Of a stretch of DNA of 64,000 nt, positions 25,846 through 34,785 are shown piece by piece. Each line of letters starts with the position of its first letter. The stretch's first letter is position 1. Below the pieces are notes generated by a model that was not told the origin of the DNA, ran no database searches, and saw only the letters and a list, made by a program, of their open reading frames with translations. Made by a program: the position numbers and the translations under genes. Source of the stretch: Bryobacter sp. (lineage in GTDB: Bacteria > Acidobacteriota > Terriglobia > Bryobacterales > Bryobacteraceae); the NCBI GenBank assembly GCA_022843605.1, contig JALHNI010000014.1:1948-65947 (forward strand), written 5' to 3'.

Positions 25846-27302
25846 CGCAGGATCGCCGCGCGGCTGGCAAACTCGAGCAGCGCTGACGGAAAGATACCGA
25901 GAGCCAGCGTAGCTGCGGCCGCAGCCACCCAGCCGAACTGCAAGCCTGAACTGGCAGGCTCCAGTTCGTTCACCGCGACCGATGGTTCGTGAGTGTACAT
26001 GACGACAATGACGCGCAGGTAGTAATACGCGGCCACGGCGCTGTTGAGCAAACCTAACACAGTCAGCCAGACCATGCCCGCGTCAAGCGCAGCTTTGAAG
26101 ATGTAGAATTTCCCGAAGAATCCAGCGGTAAGCGGCACGCCGATCAGCGAAGTGAAGAAGATGGTCATCACCAGGGCGGCGAGAGGCTGGCGGGCTGCGA
26201 GGCCTGCAAAGTCCCCGATACCGACATGTTTCTCGCCCTTGGCCGCCACGTAACTGACGACGGCAAAGGCGCCGACATTAACAAAGGCGTAAGAAGCGAG
26301 ATAGAACATCGCCGCCGCCGTGCCAACCGTGGAATGCGAGGTGACAGCAACCATCACGTAACCGGCGTGGGCGATCGATGAATAAGCCAGCATGCGCTTG
26401 ATGTTGTCCTGCCGCAAAGCAGCGAAGTTGCCGACGATCATGGTGAGCAAGGCTGAGCCCCAGAAGACTGGCGCCCAGCGATCGGCCATGGAGCCGAAAG
26501 CAGTAGTGAAAACGCGAAGGAAGATCGCGAAGGCAGCAGCCTTGGGGCCGGCAGAGAGGAACGCACTTACCGGCGATGGCGCGCCTTGATAAACATCTGG
26601 AGCCCAGACCTGGAACGGAGCGGCAGAGACTTTGAACGCAAACCCGACAAACATCAGCGCGGCGGAAAGCGCCAGCAAGCGCGGGTTGACACCGCCGGCC
26701 GCCAGCGTGGCTTGAATGGTGGCGAGGTTCGTAGAACCTGTCAGTCCGTAAATCCAGGCAACGCCGTAGAGCAGGAAACCTGTCGCGAACGAACCCAGCA
26801 GGAAGTACTTCAGCGCACTCTCGTTAGAGCGGCGATCCTCGCGCAGGAAACCCGCCAGGATATACGAAGAGATCGAGGAGATTTCAAGGCCGATGAACAG
26901 GATGATCAGTTCGTTGGCCGTGGCCATGATGCATTGGCCGGCGATCGAGAAGAGTAGTAAGGCGTAGAACTCGCCGTTCTCCTGTTTCTCACGAATCAGG
27001 TAGTCCTGCGCGCAGAAGACAGTGAGTAAGCCCGTGCCGATCACCAGCACAGAGAAGAATGTACCGAAGCCATCCACCAGCAGCATGCCATTGAAGGCCG
27101 GGCCTGGATCTCCGTAGGCAAAGATCGCCGCCGCCATGGCCAGCGCAAGACCAGCAATCGCCAGCCAACGCAATTGTGGCTTTTCGCCTTTGCCGTCACC
27201 CGTCAGCGGTTCCAGCAGCATCAGTAGGGTGCCAACGACAGTCAGGACAATTTCGGGGGCGAAACGGATGAAGTCGGCGGACGTGGGGAAGAGACTGTTC
27301 AT
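25842..27302 (-). CDS. nuoN: NADH-quinone oxidoreductase subunit N
   Basis: 486 residues, a polytopic antiporter-like proton-channel subunit of complex I with about 13-14 membrane helices. Characteristic segments: EISSISSYILAGFLREDRRS, KYFLLGSFATGFLLYGVAWI, FKVSAAPFQVWAPDVYQGAP and ALRQDNIKRMLAYSSIAHAG, holding the conserved Glu and Lys of the channel. Last gene of the operon; start overlaps nuoM stop (ATGA). Confidence 0.96.
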   Translation of the reverse strand: MNSLFPTSADFIRFAPEIVLTVVGTLLMLLEPLTGDGKGEKPQLRWLAIAGLALAMAAAIFAYGDPGPAFNGMLLVDGFGTFFSVLVIGTGLLTVFCAQDYLIREKQENGEFYALLLFSIAGQCIMATANELIILFIGLEISSISSYILAGFLREDRRSNESALKYFLLGSFATGFLLYGVAWIYGLTGSTNLATIQATLAAGGVNPRLLALSAALMFVGFAFKVSAAPFQVWAPDVYQGAPSPVSAFLSAGPKAAAFAIFLRVFTTAFGSMADRWAPVFWGSALLTMIVGNFAALRQDNIKRMLAYSSIAHAGYVMVAVTSHSTVGTAAAMFYLASYAFVNVGAFAVVSYVAAKGEKHVGIGDFAGLAARQPLAALVMTIFFTSLIGVPLTAGFFGKFYIFKAALDAGMVWLTVLGLLNSAVAAYYYLRVIVVMYTHEPSVAVNELEPASSGLQFGWVAAAAATLALGIFPSALLEFASRAAILR

Positions 27303-28786
27303 TTCATCACCGCCACACGAGCGGGACCTTCGATCAAGTTCAAGAGGGCGCCGTTGGCCGCCGAGATCGGCTCCAGCAGACCGGTGGTGGAGATACCGAA
27401 CCAGATCATCAGGACGATCAAGGGAAGGATAACGGCCGTTTCGCGCAACGTCAGATCCGGCATATAGCCGGCTATCGATTCAGCAATCTCGCCAAAGAAG
27501 ACCCGCTGATACATCCAGAGCATATAGACGGCGGAAAGGATGACACCAACTGAGGCAAAGACCGCCCAAACGAAACTAGCCTTCGCCGCGCCCTGCAGGA
27601 TCAGGAACTCGCCAACAAAGTTGCCGAGCATCGGCAGGCCAATGGAACCGAGAGTGGCCACCATGAAGGCCGTCGAGAGCCAGGGAGCAACCCGGGCAAC
27701 ACCACCGTAGTCGGCAATCGCCAGAGAGCCGCGACGATCCTCCAGGAACCAGACCAGCAGGAAGAGCGCACCGGTCGAGATGCCATGATTCACCATCTGA
27801 TAAACCGCACCGTCCAGGCCCCAACGGTTAAATGCGAAAATGCCGAGTACGACGAAGCCTAAGTGCGAGATCGAGGAGTAAGCGACCAGGCGCTTGATGT
27901 TCGGCTGGACGATCGCCACCAAGGCACCGTAGATGATGCTGATGACGGCCAACGCCGCGACCCAAGGGGCGGCCTCCTTGGCTTCGTTCGGGAACAGCCC
28001 CACACAGAAGCGCAGCAGGGAATAAGTGCCCATCTTCGACAGGACGCCCGCAAGCAACACTGTCACTGGCGTGGGAGCCGAAGCGTAAGTATCAGGCAGC
28101 CAGGTATGCAGGGGGAACAACGGCGTCTTGATCGAGAAAGCGAAGAGGAACGCCAGGAACATCAGCCAACGTGCTTCGTGGGGAATATTCGCGGTAAGAA
28201 GCGCGAGTTGAGTGAAGTCAAAAGTGTTGGTCTTGGTGTAGAGGTAGATGATCCCGGCGAGCATCAGCACGCTGCCGGTCATCGTGTAGAGAAAGAACTT
28301 AACGGCGGCCGCGGAGCGCTGCTCGGTTCCCCACATCCCGATCAGGAAGAGAACTGGAACGATCGAGATTTCCCAGAACACGTAGTAGAGAAACATGTCG
28401 AGGGAAACGAACACGCCAAGGACACCGAACTCCAGCAACAGGATAAAGGCGTAATAGAGATTCGCGCGGTGCTGCACCGACTTCCAGGAGGCCAGAATCG
28501 AAAGCGGCGTCAGGAGGGCGGTAAGGAGCACCATCCAGAGGCTAAAGCCGTCGACGCCGACGTGGAAGTGAATGTTGGGGGTGGAGATCCAGGGGATATC
28601 GGTCTGGTACTGAAAGCCGGTCGGCATGGCGACGACAAGGCCAATCATGCCGAGGCCGAAAACCAAGGCCAGCAGCGAAGCGCCGAGTGCGATCGTTCGA
28701 GCGAGACCTTCGTTCTCTTTCGGCGTCAGTAGGCAGATCAGGAACCCGATCAGCGGCACCACCAACATCAGATTTAGCGGACTCAT
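27299..28786 (-). CDS. nuoM: NADH-quinone oxidoreductase subunit M
   Basis: 495 residues from ATG 28786, which overlaps the nuoL stop (ATGA); the frame is open further up but inside nuoL. Antiporter-like subunit with VGVDGFSLWMVLLTALLTPL, YYVFWEISIVPVLFLIGMWG (conserved Glu), PLFPLHTWLPDTYASAPTPV, LLAGVLSKMGTYSLLRF (conserved Lys) and QPNIKRLVAYSSISHLG. Length normal. Pumps protons in the membrane arm of complex I. Confidence 0.96.
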   Translation of the reverse strand: MSPLNLMLVVPLIGFLICLLTPKENEGLARTIALGASLLALVFGLGMIGLVVAMPTGFQYQTDIPWISTPNIHFHVGVDGFSLWMVLLTALLTPLSILASWKSVQHRANLYYAFILLLEFGVLGVFVSLDMFLYYVFWEISIVPVLFLIGMWGTEQRSAAAVKFFLYTMTGSVLMLAGIIYLYTKTNTFDFTQLALLTANIPHEARWLMFLAFLFAFSIKTPLFPLHTWLPDTYASAPTPVTVLLAGVLSKMGTYSLLRFCVGLFPNEAKEAAPWVAALAVISIIYGALVAIVQPNIKRLVAYSSISHLGFVVLGIFAFNRWGLDGAVYQMVNHGISTGALFLLVWFLEDRRGSLAIADYGGVARVAPWLSTAFMVATLGSIGLPMLGNFVGEFLILQGAAKASFVWAVFASVGVILSAVYMLWMYQRVFFGEIAESIAGYMPDLTLRETAVILPLIVLMIWFGISTTGLLEPISAANGALLNLIEGPARVAVMK

Positions 28787-30642
28787 CGGCCCCCTCCTAC
28801 CAACTGGAAGCCAATCAGGACGAGGGCGGCACCGAGAACAATCCAAGTAGCGTACGAAGGAACGTGCCCGCCTTGACAGCGGCGCAGGATACCGCCGATT
28901 GCCGAGGCCGTGCGGCCAACCCCATTTACCACACCATCGATCAGCAAGACATCCAGACCCTTCCAGAGCACCGACTCAGAGCCGGCTTGAATGGGCCGCA
29001 CCAAGGCCGCGTCATAGAACTCGTCAACGCGGTATTTGTCGTAGACCAGACGGTAAACGGGGCCAAGCGCCTTCGCCACGGACTGGGACAATCCACGATT
29101 CATCAGATACATGAAGGCGGCTAGACCAATGCCGAGCAAACCGGCGGCTACAATGATGAACTCGAGTGACCCGTGGTCTCCATGGGAGGCCGTCTCCGGT
29201 CCGATGGAATGGACCAAGTCACGCATGAGATACCCACCGGCAGCGCTCAGCAGGGCAAGAACCCACAGCGGCCCGGTCATCGAGAGCGGCGATTCGTGCG
29301 GATGCGCCTTGCCGCGATACTCACCGAAGAAAGTCATAAACATGGCGCGCGACACGTAAAAAGCAGTAATTCCCGCGGTGACGACGCCGACCCAGAACAT
29401 CCACTCCGACTTACCGTGGACGGCGATCAGGATCTCATCTTTACTTAGTGCACCGGAGAAGCCGGGGACGCCCGAGATTGCCAGCCACGCAAAACACAAT
29501 GTCGCGAACGTCTGGGGAATCTTGGACCGCAAGCCGCCCATGTTGCGCATGTCCTGCTCACCGTGTAGCGCGTGAATCACGCTGCCGGCGCCGAGGAAGA
29601 GCACGGCCTTGAAGAAGGCATGGGTCGCAACGTGGAAGATACCGGAGCTATATGCTTTCGCGCCGCAGGCCATGAACATGAAGCCCAGTTGAGAAACAGT
29701 GGAGTAAGCGAAGACCTTCTTGATGTCGTATTGGGTTACGCCGATTGTTGCGGCGACGACCGCGGTGAGCAAACCTATGTAACTGACAACATCCAGGGCG
29801 ATTGGCGCGCGGTCGAAGATGACACTGGCACGAGCCACAATGTAGACGCCAGCGGTCACCATGGTCGCCGCGTGGATGAGCGCCGAAACCGGCGTGGGAC
29901 CGGCCATGGCGTCCGGCAGCCAGACGTACAGTGGCATCTGCGCCGATTTACCGCAGGCACCGACGAAGAGCAGGAGAGCAATCGCGGTAAGAATTCCGGC
30001 GTGAGCTTCGACGGGCATCTTGGCCGCGGCTTCAAAGACCTTTGTAAAGTCGAGCGAGCCGAAGGTTATGACGATCAGAAACATGGCCAGAGAGAAGCCG
30101 AAGTCTCCGATGCGGTTCACGATAAAGGCTTTCTTGCCGGCGTCTCCCGCGAATTTCTCCTTCAGGTAGAAACCGATCAGTAAGTAGCTCGCCAGACCGA
30201 CGCCTTCCCAGCCAACAAACACCAGCAGGAAGTTCTTCGCCAACACCAGGGTCAGCATGAAGAACATGAACAAGTTCAAGTAGCTGAAGAAGCGCGAGAA
30301 GCCCTCTTCATGATCCATGTAGCCAACCGCGTAGATGTGGATCAGCAGACCGACGCCGGTAACGATCAGCAGCATGATGCGCGTCAGGCGATCGACCATG
30401 AAGTCGACGCCGATCTCGAGCGCACCGCTCTGAATCCAGGTGAAATAGTGCTCGGCGTGCGGCGTATCAAGATTGCCGAGGGCGGAGAGGCACTTCATCA
30501 CCCACAGGAAGGAACCCAAAACGGAAAGGATCGCAATCGCGCTCACGGCCATCTTCGGCAAACGGCGTCCCAGCAGTCCGTTGAGGGCTGCGCCGATCAG
30601 CGGCAGGATGGGGATGAGCCAAAGGCTTTGAGATTCAGTCAT
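28783..30642 (-). CDS. nuoL: NADH-quinone oxidoreductase subunit L
   Basis: 619 residues. The distal antiporter-like subunit with the usual LNGLLGRR start, FSYLNLFMFFMLTLVLAKN, LVFVGWEGVGLASYLLIGFY (conserved Glu), MPLYVWLPDAMAGPTPVSAL, HAATMVTAGVYIVARASVIF and YDIKKVFAYSTVSQLGFMF. The C-terminal region after residue 480 carries the lateral helix and final membrane helix, so it is not truncated. Three bases separate it from nuoK. Confidence 0.96.
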   Translation of the reverse strand: MTESQSLWLIPILPLIGAALNGLLGRRLPKMAVSAIAILSVLGSFLWVMKCLSALGNLDTPHAEHYFTWIQSGALEIGVDFMVDRLTRIMLLIVTGVGLLIHIYAVGYMDHEEGFSRFFSYLNLFMFFMLTLVLAKNFLLVFVGWEGVGLASYLLIGFYLKEKFAGDAGKKAFIVNRIGDFGFSLAMFLIVITFGSLDFTKVFEAAAKMPVEAHAGILTAIALLLFVGACGKSAQMPLYVWLPDAMAGPTPVSALIHAATMVTAGVYIVARASVIFDRAPIALDVVSYIGLLTAVVAATIGVTQYDIKKVFAYSTVSQLGFMFMACGAKAYSSGIFHVATHAFFKAVLFLGAGSVIHALHGEQDMRNMGGLRSKIPQTFATLCFAWLAISGVPGFSGALSKDEILIAVHGKSEWMFWVGVVTAGITAFYVSRAMFMTFFGEYRGKAHPHESPLSMTGPLWVLALLSAAGGYLMRDLVHSIGPETASHGDHGSLEFIIVAAGLLGIGLAAFMYLMNRGLSQSVAKALGPVYRLVYDKYRVDEFYDAALVRPIQAGSESVLWKGLDVLLIDGVVNGVGRTASAIGGILRRCQGGHVPSYATWIVLGAALVLIGFQLVGGGR

Positions 30643-30645
30643 GGT

Positions 30646-30963
30646 TTAGTTCTTCAAACTGGACACGTCATCGATTTCGAGCGACATTCGGTGACGGAAC
30701 ACCGTAAGGATAATCGCCAGACCCACCGCGGCTTCAGCCGCGGCGACCACCATGACAAAGAAAGTAAATAGCTGGCCATCGATCTTCTTGAGCTCGTAAG
30801 AAAAAGCCACGAAGCTCAAGTTCACGGCATTGAGCATCAGTTCGATGCACATGAAGACCGTGATAATGTTCCGGCGGATGAGAAAGCCGGCCACACCCAT
30901 CGAAAAGAGAATGGCGCTCAAAATCAGATACCAACTCACTGGAACGGCGTTCGGAAGCATCAT
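30646..30963 (-). CDS. nuoK: NADH-quinone oxidoreductase subunit K
   Basis: 105 residues with three membrane helices. ATG 30963 has a strong GAAGGAGAT ribosome-binding site eight bases upstream; the next codon is also ATG (30960). The two buried glutamates of the family are visible: [17 protein letters not shown] in helix 2 and [19 protein letters not shown] in helix 3's start. Forms part of the proton path between the quinone site and antiporter subunits. Confidence 0.95.
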   Translation of the reverse strand: MMLPNAVPVSWYLILSAILFSMGVAGFLIRRNIITVFMCIELMLNAVNLSFVAFSYELKKIDGQLFTFFVMVVAAAEAAVGLAIILTVFRHRMSLEIDDVSSLKN

Positions 30964-30964
30964 G

Positions 30965-31483
30965 CTAGTCGATCTCCTTCTTCGCCAGAACCATGGCGCC
31001 AATGATGGCGATCAAGACCAGAAGCGAAGTCACTTCGAAGGGCAGCAGATACTGGGTAAAAAGCAACCGTCCCACGGGCGCCGGGCCGCCTTGCGTGAAG
31101 GCTCCGAACTGCACGGAAGAAGTGTTGGGTAACTCCTTCAGGATGAAAAAGCTGATCACACCGAGAAATGCGAGCAACGAGGGGATGCCCACGAGGTAGG
31201 CGAAGTAACGAGCCTTAGCCGGGCGCTCAGAGCCGGAATTCAGCAGCATGATGACGAAGACAAACAGCACCATGATAGCGCCGGCATAAACGATCATCTG
31301 TACCGCGGCGAGGAACTCAGCGCCAAGCATCAGATACAAAACGGCCAGCGAACCCATCACCCCGACCAGGGAGAGGGCGCTGGCAACGGCATGCTTTTGC
31401 AGGATCACACTGAGCCCACAAAGGACGGCAAAGGTGGCCAGCACCAGGAAGCCGAGGACATCGAGATTGGGCATGGGGATCAT
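30965..31483 (-). CDS. nuoJ: NADH-quinone oxidoreductase subunit J
   Basis: 172 residues, five predicted membrane helices. Family segments: [40 protein letters not shown] (the pi-bulge helix region) and [16 protein letters not shown] 31483 overlaps the nuoH stop (ATGA), and ATG 31474 is a second candidate. In a standard operon nuoI would separate nuoH and nuoJ; here there is no space for it. Confidence 0.95.
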   Translation of the reverse strand: MIPMPNLDVLGFLVLATFAVLCGLSVILQKHAVASALSLVGVMGSLAVLYLMLGAEFLAAVQMIVYAGAIMVLFVFVIMLLNSGSERPAKARYFAYLVGIPSLLAFLGVISFFILKELPNTSSVQFGAFTQGGPAPVGRLLFTQYLLPFEVTSLLVLIAIIGAMVLAKKEID

Positions 31484-32676
31484 CCGAACAGGGCCACTCC
31501 GAGACCGGTGAGCAGCAGACAGCCGAGGGCCACCGGGAAGAGGAAGGTCCAGGTGAAGCGCATCAGTTGGTCATAACGGAAACGAGGAAGCGTGCCGCGG
31601 ACCCAGATGAACAGGAACAGCAGCAGACCGACTTTGGCTACGAACCAAAAGACGGGCAGCAGAATCTGCCCGATGATCGGCAGAACCGTCGCAGCCAGGA
31701 GGAAAATCGCGCCCAAGCCCAGAGAGATCACGCCAAAGGCGGGAAACGTAAAGCGGTCCCAACGGCGTGCCGGCTGGGTGAGTCCGTGAAAGAGTAGAAC
31801 GCCACCAAAGAACCAGAATAGGGCGGTCGGTACGAAGTTTGAATAGGGTGCCGGAAAAGGCGGATGCCAGCCACCGAGGAAGATCGTGGTCGATACGCAG
31901 GTGATCGTAACCATGTTGGCGTATTCAGCCATAAAGAAGCCGGCAAACGCCAGACTGGAGTACTCGGTATGGAAGCCCGCCACCAGTTCGTTTTCCGCTT
32001 CGGGTAAGTCGAAGGGAACCCGGTTGGTTTCGGCGAAGGCAGAAATCAGAAAGACGATAAAGGCGATGAAGAGGAGAGGCGGGTAACTAAAAGCGGTCCA
32101 ATTCCAGAACCAGCCTCCGCCTTGCCTTTCGGCAATTTGCCGCAGGTCGAGCGTGTTCAGGACAAGGAGCGGAGTCGCCAGGGCGATGGTCATCGGCAAC
32201 TCGTAGCTAATCATCTGCGCGGAACTGCGCAGCCCACCCATCAGAGAGTACTTGTTATTCGAAGCCCAGCCACCGAGCGCAATGCCATAGACGCCCACAG
32301 AACTAATTGCCAGGATCAGCAGGACGCCGATGTTGAGACTGGTCAGTTCCAGGTTGGTGCGCACACCGAAGAGCTCGATCTCAGGTCCGAACGGAATCAC
32401 CGCAATCGAAATCAGCGCCAGGGAGACCGCGAGGAAAGGGGCCAGGATGTAGAAGAAGGTGTTGACGTTGGCCGGGATGAGGCCCTCTTTGGTGGCTAAC
32501 TTAATGACGTCCGCCAAAGGCTGCAAGAGACCATGTGGCCCCACTCGTTGTGGACCGAGCCGCAATTGAATGTGGGCAAGCACTTTACGCTCCACCCACT
32601 GCAGATACGCGAGCGTCGTCATGAACGCTCCAAAGACCACCACAATCTTGATCAAACTAACGAGAAAGAAGTCCAT
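31480..32676 (-). CDS. nuoH: NADH-quinone oxidoreductase subunit H
   Basis: 398 residues, eight membrane helices. It forms the quinone pocket together with NuoB and NuoD. Landmarks: YLQWVERKVLAHIQLRLGPQ, RVGPHGLLQPLADVIKLATK, GWASNNKYSLMGGLRSSAQM and FAETNRVPFDLPEAENELVA, all with the conserved acidic and arginine residues. Length slightly above the common 320-350 because of extra residues between helices. Three bases after the nuoG stop. Confidence 0.96.
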   Translation of the reverse strand: MDFFLVSLIKIVVVFGAFMTTLAYLQWVERKVLAHIQLRLGPQRVGPHGLLQPLADVIKLATKEGLIPANVNTFFYILAPFLAVSLALISIAVIPFGPEIELFGVRTNLELTSLNIGVLLILAISSVGVYGIALGGWASNNKYSLMGGLRSSAQMISYELPMTIALATPLLVLNTLDLRQIAERQGGGWFWNWTAFSYPPLLFIAFIVFLISAFAETNRVPFDLPEAENELVAGFHTEYSSLAFAGFFMAEYANMVTITCVSTTIFLGGWHPPFPAPYSNFVPTALFWFFGGVLLFHGLTQPARRWDRFTFPAFGVISLGLGAIFLLAATVLPIIGQILLPVFWFVAKVGLLLFLFIWVRGTLPRFRYDQLMRFTWTFLFPVALGCLLLTGLGVALFG

Positions 32677-32679
32677 GCC

Positions 32680-34782
32680 TTAAACCGGTTTGTACAACTG
32701 TCCCGGCCGCTCGGCCACGGTATTCAGCACTTGCGAGTATTTCGTCATTGAGCCCGAAGTGAACAAAGTGTCTCCAGCCGAATGCACCAGATCCGACCGC
32801 GTTTCGACGTTCACCTTACCATTCACGGGAGTGGTGGGAGCGGCGCCGCCGGTGGCCAGAATCGGCATCGTTACATTATAGCCACGCACGTTCTGCCGAA
32901 TCTCATTGAAGACGGCATCTGGAGACCAAATACCGAGTTCGAGACCCATTTCTTTGCCGAGCAGGCCAAAGATTTCGAGATCGGTCTTGGTACCCATCGT
33001 TTTCACCGCCGCCGTCAGCCTCTGCACTTCGCCGGTGACGTTGGTCACGGTGCCCTTCTTTTCGTAGGCAGACGCGGCCGGGAAGACGACATCGGCACGC
33101 GCCGCGGTGGCGGTGAGGAACAAATCCTGCACCACGACGAACGCTTTGGGGTTTGCCTGGGAACGGTTCGCCAGAGGATTGGCTCCGACCACCCAGAGCA
33201 CATCGAGCTGCGAGTCGTCGAGCATCTCCGGTAGAGTGAGGCCCGGCTGACCTGAGGGGACAAACCCGGGATGCAATTCCGGAACCAGCCCCATGTCGAT
33301 GGCTCCGCGCGAATTGGCGTAGTCGACCAGTGCGACGTACTTCACCGGAATGCCCAGCGACTCGCCAAAATCTACCAACTGCCGGAGAGACGCGCCCTTG
33401 ATCGAATCACCAAACAGAATGAGAAGTTCAGGCTCTTTGGCGAGTTGCTCCCGCCAACCTTCGAGGGCCGCGATCTCCTCACCGAAGGCAACTCGGGCCG
33501 TGGCTGCCGCATACTTGTCTTCACGCACTGGGCCGGGCGTCATCGCATAGATTCGAGCCTGATGATGCCGCCAGTTTCGGCGCAGTTCGTAGGCCAGCAG
33601 CGGGTGCTGCTGCGCCAGATCGCTACCAATCACCAGGGCGGCCTTGGTTTGGTAGAGGTCGGCCATGGTGGCCAGCTTGCCTTGCTTACCCGAAAGCGCA
33701 TCCACCAGCGTAACGACGTCTCCGGTCCGGGCATGGTCAATGTTGTTGGTGCCAAGTCCGGTGCGCGCGAACTTCTGCAGATAGTAATTCTCTTCGTTGC
33801 TGGTGCGATTCGACGCGACGATGCCGAACTTACCACCCGCCGCCTTCACTTCGTTGAACTTGGCCGCAACGGCAGCTAGAGCTTTTGACCAACTAACTGG
33901 CTGTAAGTCGCCATCGATGCGCAACATCGGCGATTGCAGGCGGTCGGGGTGGTGATTGAAGTCAAAACCGAAACGGCCCTTGATGCACAGGAACTCTTCG
34001 TTCAGGCCGGAAGAGTCACGATTGTTGGCACGCATGATTTCGTCATTGCGCACGCCCAAGGTCGTCTTGCAGCCATTGGAGCAATGGGCGCAAGTGGTGC
34101 CCACATGCTTCATTTCCCAGGGGCGAGTCTTATAGCGATAGGTGTTCGAAGTCAGCGCGCCGACCGGGCAGATATCGATACAGGCGCCGCATTCGTCGCA
34201 ATTCAACTGATCGCCGCGATTGGGGGCGATTTCGCTGAGCACGCCGCGATTTACGACGCCGAGAGCATTCACGCCGTAGCCTTCGTCGCAGACGCGGACA
34301 CAACGGTAGCAGAGAATGCAGCGCGCCGGATCGTAGTAGACCACCGGCGAGAATGGACGTTCCGGCTCGTGGTGCTTAATGTCGACGAAGCGGCTTTCGC
34401 CGGCGCCGTACTTGAAGACCATGTCCTGCAATTCGCATTCGCCGCCCTTGTCGCACACCGGACAATCGAGCGGGTGATTCGTCAGCAGAAACTCGAGCAT
34501 CGACTTACGAGCTTCGACGACCAGTGGGCTTTCGGTCTCGATGACCATGCCCTCAGTAACGATCGTCGTGCAACCCGGCAGTAACTTCGGTGAACTATTC
34601 ACCTGCACCAGACACATGCGGCAAGCTGCCTGCAACGAGAAACCTTCGTAATAACAGAAAGCCGGTACTTCGATGCCGAGTTCCTTCGTGAGGTTGATCA
34701 GCAGCGTGCCGGGCTTGGTTTGAATATCCTGGCCATTCAATTTGGCATTAATGACAGTGGGCGGTGCGGTAGTCGTGGCCAT
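32680..34782 (-). CDS. nuoG: NADH-quinone oxidoreductase subunit G, with two ferredoxin-type 4Fe-4S motifs
   Basis: 700 residues. The N-terminal 2Fe-2S domain (VPAFCYYEGFSLQAACRMC, then LLPGC), the His-Cys 4Fe-4S motif (HPLDCPVCDKGGECELQ), two complete CxxCxxCxxxC sites (CILCYRCVRVC and CDECGACIDICP), then the molybdopterin-oxidoreductase-like domain beginning with a further cluster site (CAHCSNGC, later FLCIKGRFGFDF). In many NuoG proteins the second ferredoxin site is missing; here both are intact, as in hydrogenase or formate-dehydrogenase relatives. It passes electrons from NuoF onward. The C-terminal part is shorter than in E. coli (908 residues). Confidence 0.95.
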   Translation of the reverse strand: MATTTAPPTVINAKLNGQDIQTKPGTLLINLTKELGIEVPAFCYYEGFSLQAACRMCLVQVNSSPKLLPGCTTIVTEGMVIETESPLVVEARKSMLEFLLTNHPLDCPVCDKGGECELQDMVFKYGAGESRFVDIKHHEPERPFSPVVYYDPARCILCYRCVRVCDEGYGVNALGVVNRGVLSEIAPNRGDQLNCDECGACIDICPVGALTSNTYRYKTRPWEMKHVGTTCAHCSNGCKTTLGVRNDEIMRANNRDSSGLNEEFLCIKGRFGFDFNHHPDRLQSPMLRIDGDLQPVSWSKALAAVAAKFNEVKAAGGKFGIVASNRTSNEENYYLQKFARTGLGTNNIDHARTGDVVTLVDALSGKQGKLATMADLYQTKAALVIGSDLAQQHPLLAYELRRNWRHHQARIYAMTPGPVREDKYAAATARVAFGEEIAALEGWREQLAKEPELLILFGDSIKGASLRQLVDFGESLGIPVKYVALVDYANSRGAIDMGLVPELHPGFVPSGQPGLTLPEMLDDSQLDVLWVVGANPLANRSQANPKAFVVVQDLFLTATAARADVVFPAASAYEKKGTVTNVTGEVQRLTAAVKTMGTKTDLEIFGLLGKEMGLELGIWSPDAVFNEIRQNVRGYNVTMPILATGGAAPTTPVNGKVNVETRSDLVHSAGDTLFTSGSMTKYSQVLNTVAERPGQLYKPV

Positions 34783-34785
34783 GAT

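Noticed and set aside
27863-28732. 289-codon plus-strand frame opposite nuoM
   Set aside because: nuoM has full family motifs; the opposite frame is Asp/Gln/His-rich shadow sequence.
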